Shown: positions 25,840-34,481 of the stretch, in pieces | Position numbering within the stretch: the stretch's first letter is position 1 | How the letters are laid out: each line of letters opens with the position of its first letter | From: Oscillospiraceae bacterium | Lineage (GTDB): Bacteria; Bacillota; Clostridia; Oscillospirales; Oscillospiraceae | DNA: 49,121 bases | Assembly (NCBI GenBank): GCA_009779845.1 | Contig: WRBE01000016.1 | Coordinates: forward strand, 1-49,121 | Reading direction: 5' to 3' | Notes under the pieces: generated by a model | Told to the model about the DNA's origin: nothing | Database searches by the model: none | The model's input: only the letters and a program-made list of their open reading frames with translations | Made by a program: the position numbers and the translations under genes

Positions 25840-26481
25840 TCAACCGCACAAACTTCCAAGCACCTCCGGCGAAAATGGCCCGCCCTCAGCATAGGGCATC
25901 ACAAACACAGGAATTCCCCCCGCAGGCGGCGCAATAGTATGAGGCTGATAAAACACGGCGAGGCCCTGCTCTGTGAAATAAATGTTCTCCGGTGCGAAGT
26001 GTGCCGCAATGCCCGACTGTATCTCTGGATTTTGCGCTGTGAGGAACTCCACGACCGCACGGGCGGCGTCAACTTCTGCCGGGAATAACTCTGTGAGGAA
26101 GAGGGGGGTGCCGCTTCTCACCCGGACACTACTGCCATAGCGGTAAGTAATGCCCCGCACCCCGCCGGCATAGAGGAACACATCGGTGAAAAAGCTCAAT
26201 ATCCCATGGTCATTGTAAGTGGCGGTGTAGGTGCCGCTGACCTGATAGGGTAGGGCCTCCGGCAGCATATTCAATGCGGCACGGGCCTCTTGCTCCATGC
26301 CTTGGCTGAGTGCGGCGGCTAGGTTTTCTGCCGTTTGTCGCATACAGTGGTTGAGGGCCGCATGGGTGCTGTCTTGGTGGTCTAAGGTTTGGGGATAGTG
26401 GATAGAGATTTGGAGTAGCATATCTTCTGCCGCCTTGTAATCTTTGGAAAAGTGGTCTGATACAAGTTCTAATTTGTCCAT
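25840..26481 (-). CDS. DUF3298/DUF4163-like (RsiV/PdaC-like) protein
   Basis: A 213-residue protein. The N-terminal half has an alternating strand pattern ending in YQVSGTYTATYNDHGILSFF, and the C-terminal half has the DUF3298-type run FLTELF ... IYFTEQGLAVFYQPHTIAP and PVFVMPYAE. In other proteins these domains lie outside the membrane (RsiV binds lysozyme; PdaC is a deacetylase accessory region). This copy has no signal peptide or membrane helix, so it would be cytoplasmic unless the start is wrong. AAAGGA lies ten bases before the ATG. It stands alone, convergent with the cooS cluster. Confidence 0.7.
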   Translation of the reverse strand: MDKLELVSDHFSKDYKAAEDMLLQISIHYPQTLDHQDSTHAALNHCMRQTAENLAAALSQGMEQEARAALNMLPEALPYQVSGTYTATYNDHGILSFFTDVFLYAGGVRGITYRYGSSVRVRSGTPLFLTELFPAEVDAARAVVEFLTAQNPEIQSGIAAHFAPENIYFTEQGLAVFYQPHTIAPPAGGIPVFVMPYAEGGPFSPEVLGSLCG

Positions 26482-26519
26482 AGTGGTGCAATCCTTTCAC
26501 TAGCGTAATAAAATAAGGG

Positions 26520-26548
26520 TTGATTCTGCAGGGAAGTTTCTGTATAAT
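26520..26548 (+). promoter_or_regulatory. Promoter of the yerC operon
   Basis: TTGATT (26520-26525) and a perfect TATAAT (26543-26548) have a 17-bp spacer. They lie about 100 bp upstream of the yerC ATG. Confidence 0.65.
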
Positions 26549-26646
26549 ATATTCGGTAATGTACGAAAGTTGTGCGGAAATATACTAACAAGAATGAAAG
26601 TGCTTGGACGTTTCCCCGGCCCTTTCAGTATACGGAGGATCATCTC

Positions 26647-26952
26647 ATGAATAAAAATATCAAAAAGCCCCGTCATATGGGCGTGTATGAGGCCATTGCC
26701 ACCGTGGAGAGTGTGGAAGAGTGTATCCAACTCTTTGACGACCTGCTCAGTGTGGCCGAGCTTCGCGCTATGGAGCAACGGTATCAAGTGGCGCAAATGT
26801 TAGACGAGGGGCTGGTTTACAGCACCATCTTAGAAAAAACCGGGGCCAGCAGTGCCACCATCAGTCGGGTCAACCGCTCGCTCCAAAACGCAGGAGACGG
26901 GTATCGAACAGCCTTTGCCAAAATACGGGAGCAGGAGGCAGACAGTAAGTGA
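26647..26952 (+). CDS. yerC: YerC/YecD-family TrpR-related DNA-binding protein
   Basis: A 101-residue protein of the TrpR-like YerC/YecD family. It contains the helix-turn-helix ELRAMEQRYQVAQMLDEG ... TGASSATISRVNRSLQ, the Trp repressor-type fold. Homologues are conserved in Firmicutes, but the regulon is unclear. The start at 26647 is chosen for GGAGG eight bases upstream; an upstream ATG at 26572 has no ribosome site. The stop codon overlaps the GTG of the methyltransferase gene, so the two are translationally coupled. Confidence 0.88.
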   Translation: MNKNIKKPRHMGVYEAIATVESVEECIQLFDDLLSVAELRAMEQRYQVAQMLDEGLVYSTILEKTGASSATISRVNRSLQNAGDGYRTAFAKIREQEADSK

Positions 26953-27653
26953 GTGCCTACGAATCTCTGGCCGCATACTATGATGCTCTAACAGAGGACG
27001 TGGATTATATTGCCCTCGCCGATCGGTACGAGCGCATGTTCCAAGGGGTCGCCCGCCGACCGGAGATTGTGCTAGACTTGGCCTGCGGCACCGGGACACT
27101 CACCCGGCTTTTCGCCCAGCGGGGCTATCAGATGATCGGCGTGGACGGTTCGGCAGAGATGCTGTCAGAAGCCGCGGAAAAAACCGAGGGCGGCGAGATT
27201 CTATATCTCCACCAGTCTCTCACAGAACTAGACCTATACGGCACAGTGGATGCCGTAATCAGTTCCCTTGACAGCCTAAACTATTTACCGCCGGAGGACG
27301 TAACCGAAACGCTCCGGCGGGTCTTTCTGTTTCTGGCACCGGGTGGTGTATTCGCATTTGATGCCCACACACCAGAGAAGCTTATGGGGTTAGATGGAGA
27401 GCTGTTTTGTGACGAACGGGACAATCTTGTGTGTCTGTGGCGATGTAGCTTCGATGAGGGCGAGAGGGCTTGCTACTACGAGTTTGACCTCTTCGAGCGA
27501 ACGGGTGACCTTTGGCGGCGGAGCAGGGAGACTCATGTGCAGTATGCGTACACCGCAGAGGAAATACAAACACGGTTAGAACAAGCGGGATTTACAAACA
27601 TCACCATGCAAACAGAGGGCGAGCGGATGTTTTTCCGTGCAGAAAGAAGGTAG
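26949..27653 (+). CDS. Class I SAM-dependent methyltransferase
   Basis: A 234-residue methyltransferase. SAM-binding motif I is VLDLACGTGTLTRLF (about 37-51), motif II follows with MIGVDGSAEML, then VDAVISSLDSLNYL and LFLAPGGVFAFDAHTP. The C-terminal part is a beta-rich substrate cap (YYEFDLFERTGDLW). The substrate is unknown. It begins at a GTG overlapping the yerC stop, with AGGAGG about ten bases upstream, and ends four bases before hslO. Confidence 0.88.
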   Translation: MSAYESLAAYYDALTEDVDYIALADRYERMFQGVARRPEIVLDLACGTGTLTRLFAQRGYQMIGVDGSAEMLSEAAEKTEGGEILYLHQSLTELDLYGTVDAVISSLDSLNYLPPEDVTETLRRVFLFLAPGGVFAFDAHTPEKLMGLDGELFCDERDNLVCLWRCSFDEGERACYYEFDLFERTGDLWRRSRETHVQYAYTAEEIQTRLEQAGFTNITMQTEGERMFFRAERR

Positions 27654-27657
27654 GAAC

Positions 27658-28524
27658 ATGGACAAACTAATCCGTGCCATCTCAGATGATGGGTTGATTA
27701 AATTAACCGCCGTGAGTCTCCGCCACGCCGTAGAGCGGGGGCGGCAGATTCACCGTAGCTTGCCTGTGGTCACAGCGGCCTTGGGGCGCACCATGTCTGC
27801 GGCCAGCATGATGGGGGCCATGCTCAAAGGGGACGACAGTAGCATTACAATCCGCATAAATGGCGGCGGCCCAGTGGGTAGCATTATTGTGGTGTCAGAT
27901 TCCGGCGGCAACGTCCGGGGCTATGTGCAAAACCCGGCGGTGGATTTGCCCAAACGCCCTGACGGTAAGCTTGCTGTGGGTACCGCCGTGGGCACAGACG
28001 GCTTAATCACCGTGACCAAAGACTTCGGGTTTGGCGACCCCTATGTGGGCAGCACCAACCTCGTCAGTGGTGAGATTGCGGAAGATGTGGCCGCCTATTA
28101 CGTAGAAAGCGAGCAGGTGGGTGCCGCTGTGGCTTTAGGGGTGTTGGTAGACCGAGACCAATCTGTCCTCGCCGCCGGAGGGTATATTGTAGAGCTGTTG
28201 CCCGGTGCAACCGAGGAATTGCTCATTGCCCTAGAGCAAAACATCCGCACCACTGGCCCCGTCACCGACACCTTGAAAGACCACGGGCCGGAGGCACTTG
28301 TCCAGCAAGTTCTGCAAGGGTTTATGCCCCGAATGTTAGAAGCGCATCCGGTGGAATACCGGTGCTATTGTTCTCGTGAGCGGGTGGTGAAGGCACTGAT
28401 TAGCGCAGGCCCTGCGGCTCTGGCCGAGATGGCGGTCGGGGAAGATGAGACAGAGGTAACGTGTCAGTTTTGCGATGCAGTGCATCGGTTTTCGGCAGAA
28501 GAGATTTTGGGGTTGTTGGGATAG
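27658..28524 (+). CDS. hslO: Redox-regulated chaperone Hsp33
   Basis: A 288-residue Hsp33. The N-terminal substrate domain carries GRTMSAASMMGAMLKGDDSS and GPVGSIIVVSDSGG. The C-terminal redox switch has CYC (about 237-239) and CQFC (about 267-270), the zinc ligands that release zinc and form disulfides on oxidation to switch on holdase activity. The ATG at 27658 has AAGGTAGG upstream; an in-frame ATG at 27637 overlaps the methyltransferase. In an anaerobe it is likely an oxidative-stress defence. Confidence 0.94.
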   Translation: MDKLIRAISDDGLIKLTAVSLRHAVERGRQIHRSLPVVTAALGRTMSAASMMGAMLKGDDSSITIRINGGGPVGSIIVVSDSGGNVRGYVQNPAVDLPKRPDGKLAVGTAVGTDGLITVTKDFGFGDPYVGSTNLVSGEIAEDVAAYYVESEQVGAAVALGVLVDRDQSVLAAGGYIVELLPGATEELLIALEQNIRTTGPVTDTLKDHGPEALVQQVLQGFMPRMLEAHPVEYRCYCSRERVVKALISAGPAALAEMAVGEDETEVTCQFCDAVHRFSAEEILGLLG

Positions 28525-28533
28525 GATTTTTAA

Positions 28534-28606
28534 ATACGCTCTAAGGGAGATAGAAAACCCAGCGGGGCAACCAACACGTCTTCGGCATAAGATACCTAGA
28601 GCGTAT
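28534..28606 (+). other. Candidate structured leader RNA before the DUF3343/desulfurase genes
   Basis: A perfect 10-bp stem, ATACGCTCTA (28534-28543) / TAGAGCGTAT (28597-28606), encloses 53 bases that can form small helices: GGG/CCC, CCC/GGGG, and GTCTT with AAGAT. A second hairpin, CTCCAC/GTGGAG (28620-28625 / 28629-28634), lies beside the Shine-Dalgarno AGGAG. I do not recognise a known riboswitch class. It could be a cis-regulatory RNA or just a transcription-pausing structure. Confidence 0.4.
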
Positions 28607-28650
28607 CATAAAAAGCACGCTCCACCATGTGGAGAGGAGTATCTATTGTT

Positions 28651-28905
28651 GTGGCTACCTATCTAATCCTATGCAGATCCCTGACCTATGCCCAAAAGGC
28701 GGCCCGGGCGCTAGAACGTGTGGGCATTACCGCTACAATTTTGCGGACACCCAAGGGACTTAGTCAAGAGGGGTGTTCTTATTGTGTTCGGGTGTCAGAG
28801 CGGAGCATTACAATCGCCATGACGGCGTTGCGTGAGACGAATGCGAAAATTACGAGAGTTTATGTTTGCCACCCCACCGGGGAAATCCGAGAGGTGGCAA
28901 GATGA
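28651..28905 (+). CDS. DUF3343 family protein
   Basis: An 84-residue protein of the DUF3343 (putative Se/S carrier-like) family, with the typical opening ATYLILCRSLTYAQKAARAL, the conserved P-K-G-L turn and a cysteine pair in GCSYCVRV. Members cluster with a cysteine desulfurase-like gene and selenium-utilisation genes in many clostridia. The GTG at 28651 is preferred because homologues begin just there; the ATG at 28627 lies inside a hairpin. The stop overlaps the next ATG (ATGA). Confidence 0.8.
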   Translation: MATYLILCRSLTYAQKAARALERVGITATILRTPKGLSQEGCSYCVRVSERSITIAMTALRETNAKITRVYVCHPTGEIREVAR

Positions 28906-30035
28906 TATATTTTGACAGTGCGGCAACCACGCTGCAAAAACCCAAAGCCGTTCGACGGGCTGTAAGTTGTGCTCTGGTTGGACAGACCAGCCCCAGCCGG
29001 GGCGGGCACCGGGCCAGTATGACGGCGGCAGATACGGCTTACCGGGCGAGAGAAGCGGCGGCGGGCCTGTTTGGTGCGCCGGGGCCGGAGCATGTTGTAT
29101 TTACCATGAACGCCACCCACGGACTAAACCTTGCCATCAAAAGTCTTGTAAGGGCAGGAGAGCGGGCGGTGGTTTCCGGGTACGAGCACAACAGTGTGGC
29201 GCGGCCCCTTCACGCCGTGGGGGCGGAGGTGGTAGTGGCACGGTCGCCGCTGTTTGCACCCCCGGCGGCGGTGGGGGCCTTTGAAGCGGCCATCACGCCG
29301 GACACCAAGCTTGTGGTGTGTAACCATGTGTCCAATGTCTTTGGCTATGTCTTGCCTGTGGCGGAGATTGCGGCCCTTTGCAGGGAGCGCGGTGTGCCTT
29401 TTGTGCTAGACGCTTCACAGTCGGCGGGGCTGTCGGAGATAGATGCCGTGGCGCTGGGGGCCGCCTTTGTGGCTATGCCGGGGCATAAGGGACTATACGG
29501 CCCGCAGGGGACGGGGATTTTAATCTGCAACACGGATACGGTTTGTCCTCTGCTAGAAGGCGGCACCGGCAGCAATGGTGCGCACTGGGAGATGCCGGAC
29601 GACCTGCCGGACAGATTAGAGGCGGGGACGCCCAACATGCCGGGAATCAGCGGACTGTTGGCGGGCATGGAATTTGTCCGCCGTCGGGGCCGAGAGCGGA
29701 TATTGCGCCGAGAGCGGCACTTGCTGTGCTATTTACTTTCGGGGCTTTGGCGTATACCCGGTGTGTATCCCTATGCCGCAGAGAATCCGGAGCAGCAGGC
29801 GGGGGTGTTAAGCTTTCATGTAGACGGCGCAGACTGTGAGGCCGTGGCAGAGGCCCTTGGGAGAGCAAATATTGCGGTGCGGGCGGGACTGCACTGTTCG
29901 CCCTTGGCCCATGAGACTGCCGGAACCCGGCACACAGGCACGGTGCGGGTCAGTTTTTCGGTGTTTAATAAAGAATCAGAAGTGACACAATTTCTAGCTA
30001 TCCTAGAGCAAATCATCAAGAACCTGCGAAAATAG
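28902..30035 (+). CDS. Cysteine desulfurase-like class V aminotransferase
   Basis: A 377-residue PLP enzyme of the SufS-like branch. Visible features are the opening IYFDSAATTLQKP, the PLP-binding GYEHNSVARPL, DASQSAGL, the Schiff-base lysine in MPGHKGLYGPQGTG, and the catalytic cysteine in RAGLHCSPLAHETAGT. It would release sulfur (or selenium) from cysteine (or selenocysteine). With the overlapping DUF3343 gene it forms the pair often seen near selenium-dependent molybdenum hydroxylase systems; no selD or molybdenum enzyme lies in this window. Start 28902 overlaps the upstream stop. Confidence 0.9.
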   Translation: MIYFDSAATTLQKPKAVRRAVSCALVGQTSPSRGGHRASMTAADTAYRAREAAAGLFGAPGPEHVVFTMNATHGLNLAIKSLVRAGERAVVSGYEHNSVARPLHAVGAEVVVARSPLFAPPAAVGAFEAAITPDTKLVVCNHVSNVFGYVLPVAEIAALCRERGVPFVLDASQSAGLSEIDAVALGAAFVAMPGHKGLYGPQGTGILICNTDTVCPLLEGGTGSNGAHWEMPDDLPDRLEAGTPNMPGISGLLAGMEFVRRRGRERILRRERHLLCYLLSGLWRIPGVYPYAAENPEQQAGVLSFHVDGADCEAVAEALGRANIAVRAGLHCSPLAHETAGTRHTGTVRVSFSVFNKESEVTQFLAILEQIIKNLRK

Positions 30036-30054
30036 GAGAAAATTAGATAGTGTG

Positions 30055-30083
30055 TTGCAAAAACAGGCCATTTGTGGTAAAAT
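30055..30083 (+). promoter_or_regulatory. Promoter of the cdaA operon
   Basis: TTGCAA (30055-30060) is 17 bp from an extended -10, TGgTAAAAT, whose hexamer covers 30078-30083. An 8-bp GC hairpin, GGCGGGAG/CTCCCGCC (30100-30107 / 30116-30123), follows in the leader before the cdaA ribosome site. Confidence 0.65.
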
Positions 30084-30149
30084 ACCATCTAAGGAAATTG
30101 GCGGGAGCGGAACGCCTCCCGCCGGGACACCTTTAGATTGGGGAACAAT

Positions 30150-31022
30150 ATGAGCCTGGGGCAGTATCTCGCAACAACTTGGAATAATGTGCGTATATGG
30201 GCAATCAACACCATCGGCAACATTTCGTTGCCTGATGTGATTGATATGCTCATTATTGCGTTTTTGCTTTATAAACTCATCAAGTTTTTACGCCGCAGCC
30301 GATTGGGACTGGTTGCGAAAGGGATTTTGATACTGGTGGCCGCCGTTTGGGTTTCTGGGCGGTTTAATTTGATGGTGCTCCACTTTACTACCAGCCACGC
30401 CATGGAGATGGGTATTTTGGCCTTGGTGATATTGTTCCAGCAAGAAATTCGACAAGCCTTAGAGCGGGTCGGTAGCAATAGCATCACCGGTCTGTTGTAT
30501 CGGAACGGTGCAGATGAGGGGATGGAGGCCGTCATTTTACAAGTGGTTATGGCCTGCGGTCAGATGGCAAAACATAAGACCGGAGCCCTGATTGTATTTG
30601 AGCGGAAAGTGAATTTGGAAGAAGAGGTGCGGAGCGGGACACGGCTAGATGCCCGGGTCTCTATGGAACTGATCGGGAACATTTTTAATAATCGGGCACC
30701 CCTTCATGACGGGGCGGTGGTGATACGGGCCGGTCGGATCGTAAGTGCCGGGTGTATCCTGCCCCTGTCGGATAACACAAGCCTCGGCAGTGAACTGGGC
30801 ACACGCCACCGGGCGGGTCTGGGCACCAGCGAGAAAAGTGACGCTGTAGTGGTTATTATCTCTGAAGAGACCGGCGTGATCTCATTGGCCGTGGGCGGGC
30901 GGTTAAAACGCTCGTTGACCCAAGAGACGTTAGAGGCCGAGCTGAGACAAGAGTTGTTGGCGGAGTCAGGCACCAAGCGGGGCAACCCCATCAAACGCTG
31001 GTTGGGAGGGAGGCCCTCATGA
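30150..31022 (+). CDS. cdaA: Diadenylate cyclase CdaA (c-di-AMP synthase)
   Basis: A 290-residue membrane cyclase that makes c-di-AMP from two ATP. Three hydrophobic segments occur in the first 90 residues (DVIDMLIIAFLLYKLIKFL and others). The DisA_N/DAC domain follows, with the catalytic DGAVVIRAGRIVSAGCILPL (about 187-206) and GTRHRAGLG (about 217-225) motifs. The ATG at 30150 has GGGGA upstream; TTG 30138 is less likely. Its stop overlaps the cdaR start, as in the conserved cdaA-cdaR pair. c-di-AMP controls K+ and osmolyte balance and cell-wall homeostasis. Confidence 0.96.
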   Translation: MSLGQYLATTWNNVRIWAINTIGNISLPDVIDMLIIAFLLYKLIKFLRRSRLGLVAKGILILVAAVWVSGRFNLMVLHFTTSHAMEMGILALVILFQQEIRQALERVGSNSITGLLYRNGADEGMEAVILQVVMACGQMAKHKTGALIVFERKVNLEEEVRSGTRLDARVSMELIGNIFNNRAPLHDGAVVIRAGRIVSAGCILPLSDNTSLGSELGTRHRAGLGTSEKSDAVVVIISEETGVISLAVGGRLKRSLTQETLEAELRQELLAESGTKRGNPIKRWLGGRPS

Positions 31023-32344
31023 GAAAAGCGGTAGTAAGACTGTTCGACAACAAGTTGGTGTATATTATCATCAGTCTCATTGCGTCTTTTATGCTGTGGC
31101 TGTTTGTGGTCAACTCTGTAAACCCCAGCCAGACCAGTACACTCACCTTTTATGTCCAGTTTGAAGGATTGGGTGTATTAGATGACTATAATCTGCGCTT
31201 GGCTTCCGACACTCCTGACCGGGTGGATATTCGGGTGGAGGCGTCGGTGACGGATATTGGCCGTTTAGAAGAACATAACCAGATTGTGGTGGACGTGTCC
31301 GGCATTCGAGAGGCGGGGGAGTATGACATCGGCTTCCACTTTGCCGCATTTAACACGCTGTCGGGGGGCCTGAGCTATGCGCCAGTGCGGGCATCTCAGT
31401 CCAACACAGACAACACCATCATCGTCCGGGTGAACCGGGTCACGGGGCAGACTATGCCCTTAGAAGCCACCGGCGTCACCGCACAGATATCAGAAGAGGG
31501 CGGCGAGAACTATTTCTTTGTCGGCGGGCGAACCAGCGTCTACCCGGAAGTCTTGCAGATTGATGGGCCGGAAGAGGTCTTAGCCCAGATTGCAAGTTTA
31601 GAAGTCGTTGCGGAATTCCCCTTGCCCTTATCAGAGACCACCACCCAAACTGGTACCATCCGTGCCTATGGATATGACGGGTACCCGATTTCCGAAGAGG
31701 ACTTGCAAGATGTGGAGGTGGGGCAGGAACCCTTACATGAGGTGACGGTGAGCGTGACCGTATCGGTGAGCATGGTCAAAGAGGTGCCCATCCGGCCTAT
31801 CTTCGAGTACGGCGCCGGGGCAAACGAAGAGAATCTTAGCTATCAACTGAGCCAAGAGACTGTATTGCTTATCGGCGACGGAGAGGTGCTCCGCGAGGTT
31901 GAGTATTTACCATTGTCTCAGATTCGTTTGGATCAAGTGGGCATCCATGATATCGTTCAGCGGGATATTCCCAACCCCCCCCTCACAGAGATTTATGACG
32001 GGGTGGAATCCGTTGAGATCGACATCCAGATTCGGGATGTGACGGAAGAAACCTTCCATATCCCCGCCGGTCAGATTTTCTTCGCCGGTCAGGCGGAGGA
32101 TGTGGCGGCGGAAGTGGTCACAGAGACCCTGCCCTTAGTCATCCGCGGCCCGGCGGAGATATTGGAAGAGTTAGACGAGAGCGATATCTCTGTGTTAGTG
32201 AACCTGACGGAATATATCGGCAGTATAGGGCGGCTGATTGTGGAGACATTCACCGTCCAAGTGGGCGACTGGGAGCCGGAGATTGTAGGAGCCATGGCCT
32301 TGCCGGGACAGGGGATTATAGTTGACCTGCGGAGAAACGGTTAG
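31019..32344 (+). CDS. cdaR: YbbR-domain protein CdaR
   Basis: A 441-residue protein with one N-terminal membrane anchor (about 13-33, LVYIIISLIASFMLWLFVV) and a long extracytoplasmic region of about four YbbR repeats (beta-rich, each near 85-95 residues, e.g. TLTFYVQFEGLGVLDDYN, TTQTGTIRAYGYDGYPISEEDLQ region). CdaR binds and modulates CdaA. The gene overlaps cdaA by four bases (ATGA), and the next gene starts directly after its stop. Confidence 0.93.
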   Translation: MRKAVVRLFDNKLVYIIISLIASFMLWLFVVNSVNPSQTSTLTFYVQFEGLGVLDDYNLRLASDTPDRVDIRVEASVTDIGRLEEHNQIVVDVSGIREAGEYDIGFHFAAFNTLSGGLSYAPVRASQSNTDNTIIVRVNRVTGQTMPLEATGVTAQISEEGGENYFFVGGRTSVYPEVLQIDGPEEVLAQIASLEVVAEFPLPLSETTTQTGTIRAYGYDGYPISEEDLQDVEVGQEPLHEVTVSVTVSVSMVKEVPIRPIFEYGAGANEENLSYQLSQETVLLIGDGEVLREVEYLPLSQIRLDQVGIHDIVQRDIPNPPLTEIYDGVESVEIDIQIRDVTEETFHIPAGQIFFAGQAEDVAAEVVTETLPLVIRGPAEILEELDESDISVLVNLTEYIGSIGRLIVETFTVQVGDWEPEIVGAMALPGQGIIVDLRRNG

Positions 32345-33235
32345 ATGTTCGGATACGTGATACCGGTGCAACAAGAGTTGAAAGTCAAAGAATTGGATCA
32401 GTTCCGGGCGGCTTATTGCGGACTTTGCCATAGTTTGCAGGCACATTATGGGTTATCGGCCCGGTTTATTCTCAATTATGATTTTACCTTTCTCGCCATC
32501 TTGCTTTCAGTGGGAAATGAGAAGGTCAAATATAGCAACAAGCGGTGCATCGCCCACCCGCTCAAAAAGCGTAAGTGCTGTGTAGGCGGGGATGCGTTTC
32601 ATCAGGCGGCGGGGTTTAGTGTGATTCTCACATGGTGGCGGCTCCGGGACGGGGTGCAGGATAGCGGACTGTTCAAAGGGCTATCCTATCGAGGTGCGGG
32701 GCTTTTGCTCCGCCGGGCCTACAAAAAAGCCGCCCAAGATTTTCCGGGGTTTGATACCCATTGCCGTGCCCGGCTTGAGCAACTGCGGATACTAGAACAG
32801 GCAAATAGCGGGGAATTAGACCAAGTGGCGGATGCGTTTGCAGGGATATTATCCTATGCGGCACACGGGATAGACGAAGATAAAGAGCGGACTCTCATGC
32901 AACTGCTATACCATACCGGGCGATGGATTTATCTCATTGATGCCTACGATGATTTAGAACAGGACAAGCAGTCGGGGAACTTTAACCCATTAGTGGCCAG
33001 ATTTCAGGTGGGGGAAGCCGGGCTTACGGATACCGACCGAGACTGGATCAGCACCACCTTGCACCATTCGGCAAACCTAATCACCTCCGCTTATAATCTG
33101 CTTCCGGCAGGGGCGTGGCGGGGGATTTTAGAAAATATAATTTATCTGGGATTTCCGGCGGTGACGGAGCGTGTCTTAAACGGACAGTTTCGCAGACGTT
33201 GGGGCAGATGGGAGAGGAAGGACACGAATCAATGA
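32345..33235 (+). CDS. DUF5685 family protein
   Basis: A 296-residue protein matching DUF5685 by its opening [20 protein letters not shown] and YCGLCHSL. Cysteines cluster at about 28-31 (CGLC), C75 and C83-84 ([13 protein letters not shown]), which suggests a metal or Fe-S site; the rest is helical, with [14 protein letters not shown] late. The function is unknown. It abuts cdaR and overlaps the DnaJ-like gene by ATGA. The DUF5685-DnaJ pair recurs in clostridia (from general knowledge), which suggests they act together. Confidence 0.85.
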   Translation: MFGYVIPVQQELKVKELDQFRAAYCGLCHSLQAHYGLSARFILNYDFTFLAILLSVGNEKVKYSNKRCIAHPLKKRKCCVGGDAFHQAAGFSVILTWWRLRDGVQDSGLFKGLSYRGAGLLLRRAYKKAAQDFPGFDTHCRARLEQLRILEQANSGELDQVADAFAGILSYAAHGIDEDKERTLMQLLYHTGRWIYLIDAYDDLEQDKQSGNFNPLVARFQVGEAGLTDTDRDWISTTLHHSANLITSAYNLLPAGAWRGILENIIYLGFPAVTERVLNGQFRRRWGRWERKDTNQ

Positions 33236-33804
33236 ATGATCCCTATAAGGTGTTGGGGGTATCACCCAACGCCAGCGACGACGACATTAAGAAAGCCTAC
33301 CGGGAGCAGGCCCGGAAGTACCACCCGGACAACTATCACGACAACCCCTTATCAGACTTGGCCCAAGAGAAGATGAAAAGCATCAACGAAGCCTACGACG
33401 CCATTATGCGAATGCGTGGCGGCGGGTCTGGCAATGGGTTTGCCGGTGGCGGCGGCCAAAGCTACAGCGGCGGCGGTTCCGGACAGTTTTCTCAGGTGCG
33501 GATGGCCATCCAGACGGGGAATCTGGCCCAGGCGGAACAATTGCTAAATGCCGCCACCGACCGGGGGGCAGAGTGGCATTTTCTCATGGGTAGCTTGGCG
33601 TACCGCAAAGGTTGGCTCGACCAAGCACGACAGCATATCAACCAAGCCGCATCCATGGAGCCCCAGAACCGAGAGTACCAGACGGCGGCCCAGCAGATGA
33701 ACAGCGGCGGCTTTGCCTATCGGGGCGGCATGGGAAACCAAGGCGGCGTGGATATGTGTGATTGCTGTACGGCCCTCATGTGCATGAACTGTCTCTGCCG
33801 ATGA
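33232..33804 (+). CDS. DnaJ-domain protein with Cys-rich tail
   Basis: A 190-residue protein. The J-domain (about 2-65) contains [21 protein letters not shown] and the HPD tripeptide in KYHPDNYHD, needed to stimulate Hsp70 ATPase. A Gly/Ser-rich linker (about 65-90) leads to a helical TPR-like segment (about 95-160, [24 protein letters not shown]). The end is Cys-rich ([16 protein letters not shown]), a possible metal site. It is not the classical DnaJ. It overlaps both neighbours, so it is translated as part of the operon. Confidence 0.88.
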   Translation: MNDPYKVLGVSPNASDDDIKKAYREQARKYHPDNYHDNPLSDLAQEKMKSINEAYDAIMRMRGGGSGNGFAGGGGQSYSGGGSGQFSQVRMAIQTGNLAQAEQLLNAATDRGAEWHFLMGSLAYRKGWLDQARQHINQAASMEPQNREYQTAAQQMNSGGFAYRGGMGNQGGVDMCDCCTALMCMNCLCR

Positions 33805-34319
33805 AGGGGTCTACACGCAGTTTGGCGTTTACCGCCCTCACTGTAGCGGGGGGTGTGGTGGTGCTGTACTTGGGGGCTTTGTTTCCCGTGATGCATCTCT
33901 CTTTTGCGGCCTTGACTGCCCTGTTTGTGGCGGTGTCGGTGATTGAGGGAGGAAGGCGGTACGGCGTCCTCTGTTTTGTGGCTACGGCATTGTTAGGGTT
34001 TCTCATCGTGCCGGATCGGATTGGGGTGATACTATTTGCCAGCTTTTTTGGATTCTACCCCTTGATCAAGAGCATTGCAGAGCAGCAAAAGTCTCAAATA
34101 TTGGGCTGGGCCATTAAATTTGCAGTATTTGCACTGGTTTGGAGCGGGTATATCCTCCTCTGGCGGGAAGTGTTTTTGGGTGTGATTCCCTTTGGCGACC
34201 AAGCCTTGGCCTTAATTTACTTAGGCGGTGCGGCGGCGTTTTTGGTGTACGATATTGGTATGAGTAAGTTAATTGGCTTTTATTTGGCTAGAATCTATAG
34301 TCGAACAACTTGGAAATAG
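33801..34319 (+). CDS. Small membrane protein whose 3' end lies in an inserted element
   Basis: A 172-residue integral membrane protein with about five hydrophobic helices ([87 protein letters not shown]). The family is not recognised. It begins by ATGA overlap with the DnaJ-like gene. Its last seven codons (Y-S-R-T-T-W-K) and stop lie in the left 29-bp terminal repeat of the element at 34296-34457. The native C-terminus has thus probably been replaced or trimmed. Confidence 0.75.
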   Translation: MKGSTRSLAFTALTVAGGVVVLYLGALFPVMHLSFAALTALFVAVSVIEGGRRYGVLCFVATALLGFLIVPDRIGVILFASFFGFYPLIKSIAEQQKSQILGWAIKFAVFALVWSGYILLWREVFLGVIPFGDQALALIYLGGAAAFLVYDIGMSKLIGFYLARIYSRTTWK

Positions 34320-34457
34320 GCCAATGCTTTGCGAGGATATTTTACGCAGTTCAAGGATGACGACGCAGGCGTGCTTAACGCCCGGCAAGGAGAAAGACGC
34401 AGAAATGCGGGAAATAGACCGTAAAGTGTTGGCCTATTTCCAAGTTGTTCGACTATA
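34296..34457. mobile_element. 162-bp MITE-like element with 29-bp perfect terminal inverted repeats
   Basis: Arms 34296-34324 (TATAGTCGAAC...) and 34429-34457 (...GTTCGACTATA) are exact reverse complements over 29 bp. G-U pairing can extend the stem inward by about nine more pairs (to 34333/34420). The ends read TA, compatible with a TA target duplication as in IS630/Tc1-type elements. No transposase is encoded. The left end supplies the stop codon of the membrane protein; the right end stops 24 bp before yicC. Confidence 0.75.
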
Positions 34458-34481
34458 CAAGCATAGGGACGGTGGGCTACA

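Noticed and set aside
26572..26646. Upstream start for yerC
   Set aside because: There is no ribosome site and the extension does not fit the family length; GGAGG precedes the ATG at 26647.
28534..28606. 73-base structured unit as a tRNA
   Set aside because: Length is similar, but there is no T-loop GTTCRA motif, no anticodon arm and no CCA-type acceptor pattern.
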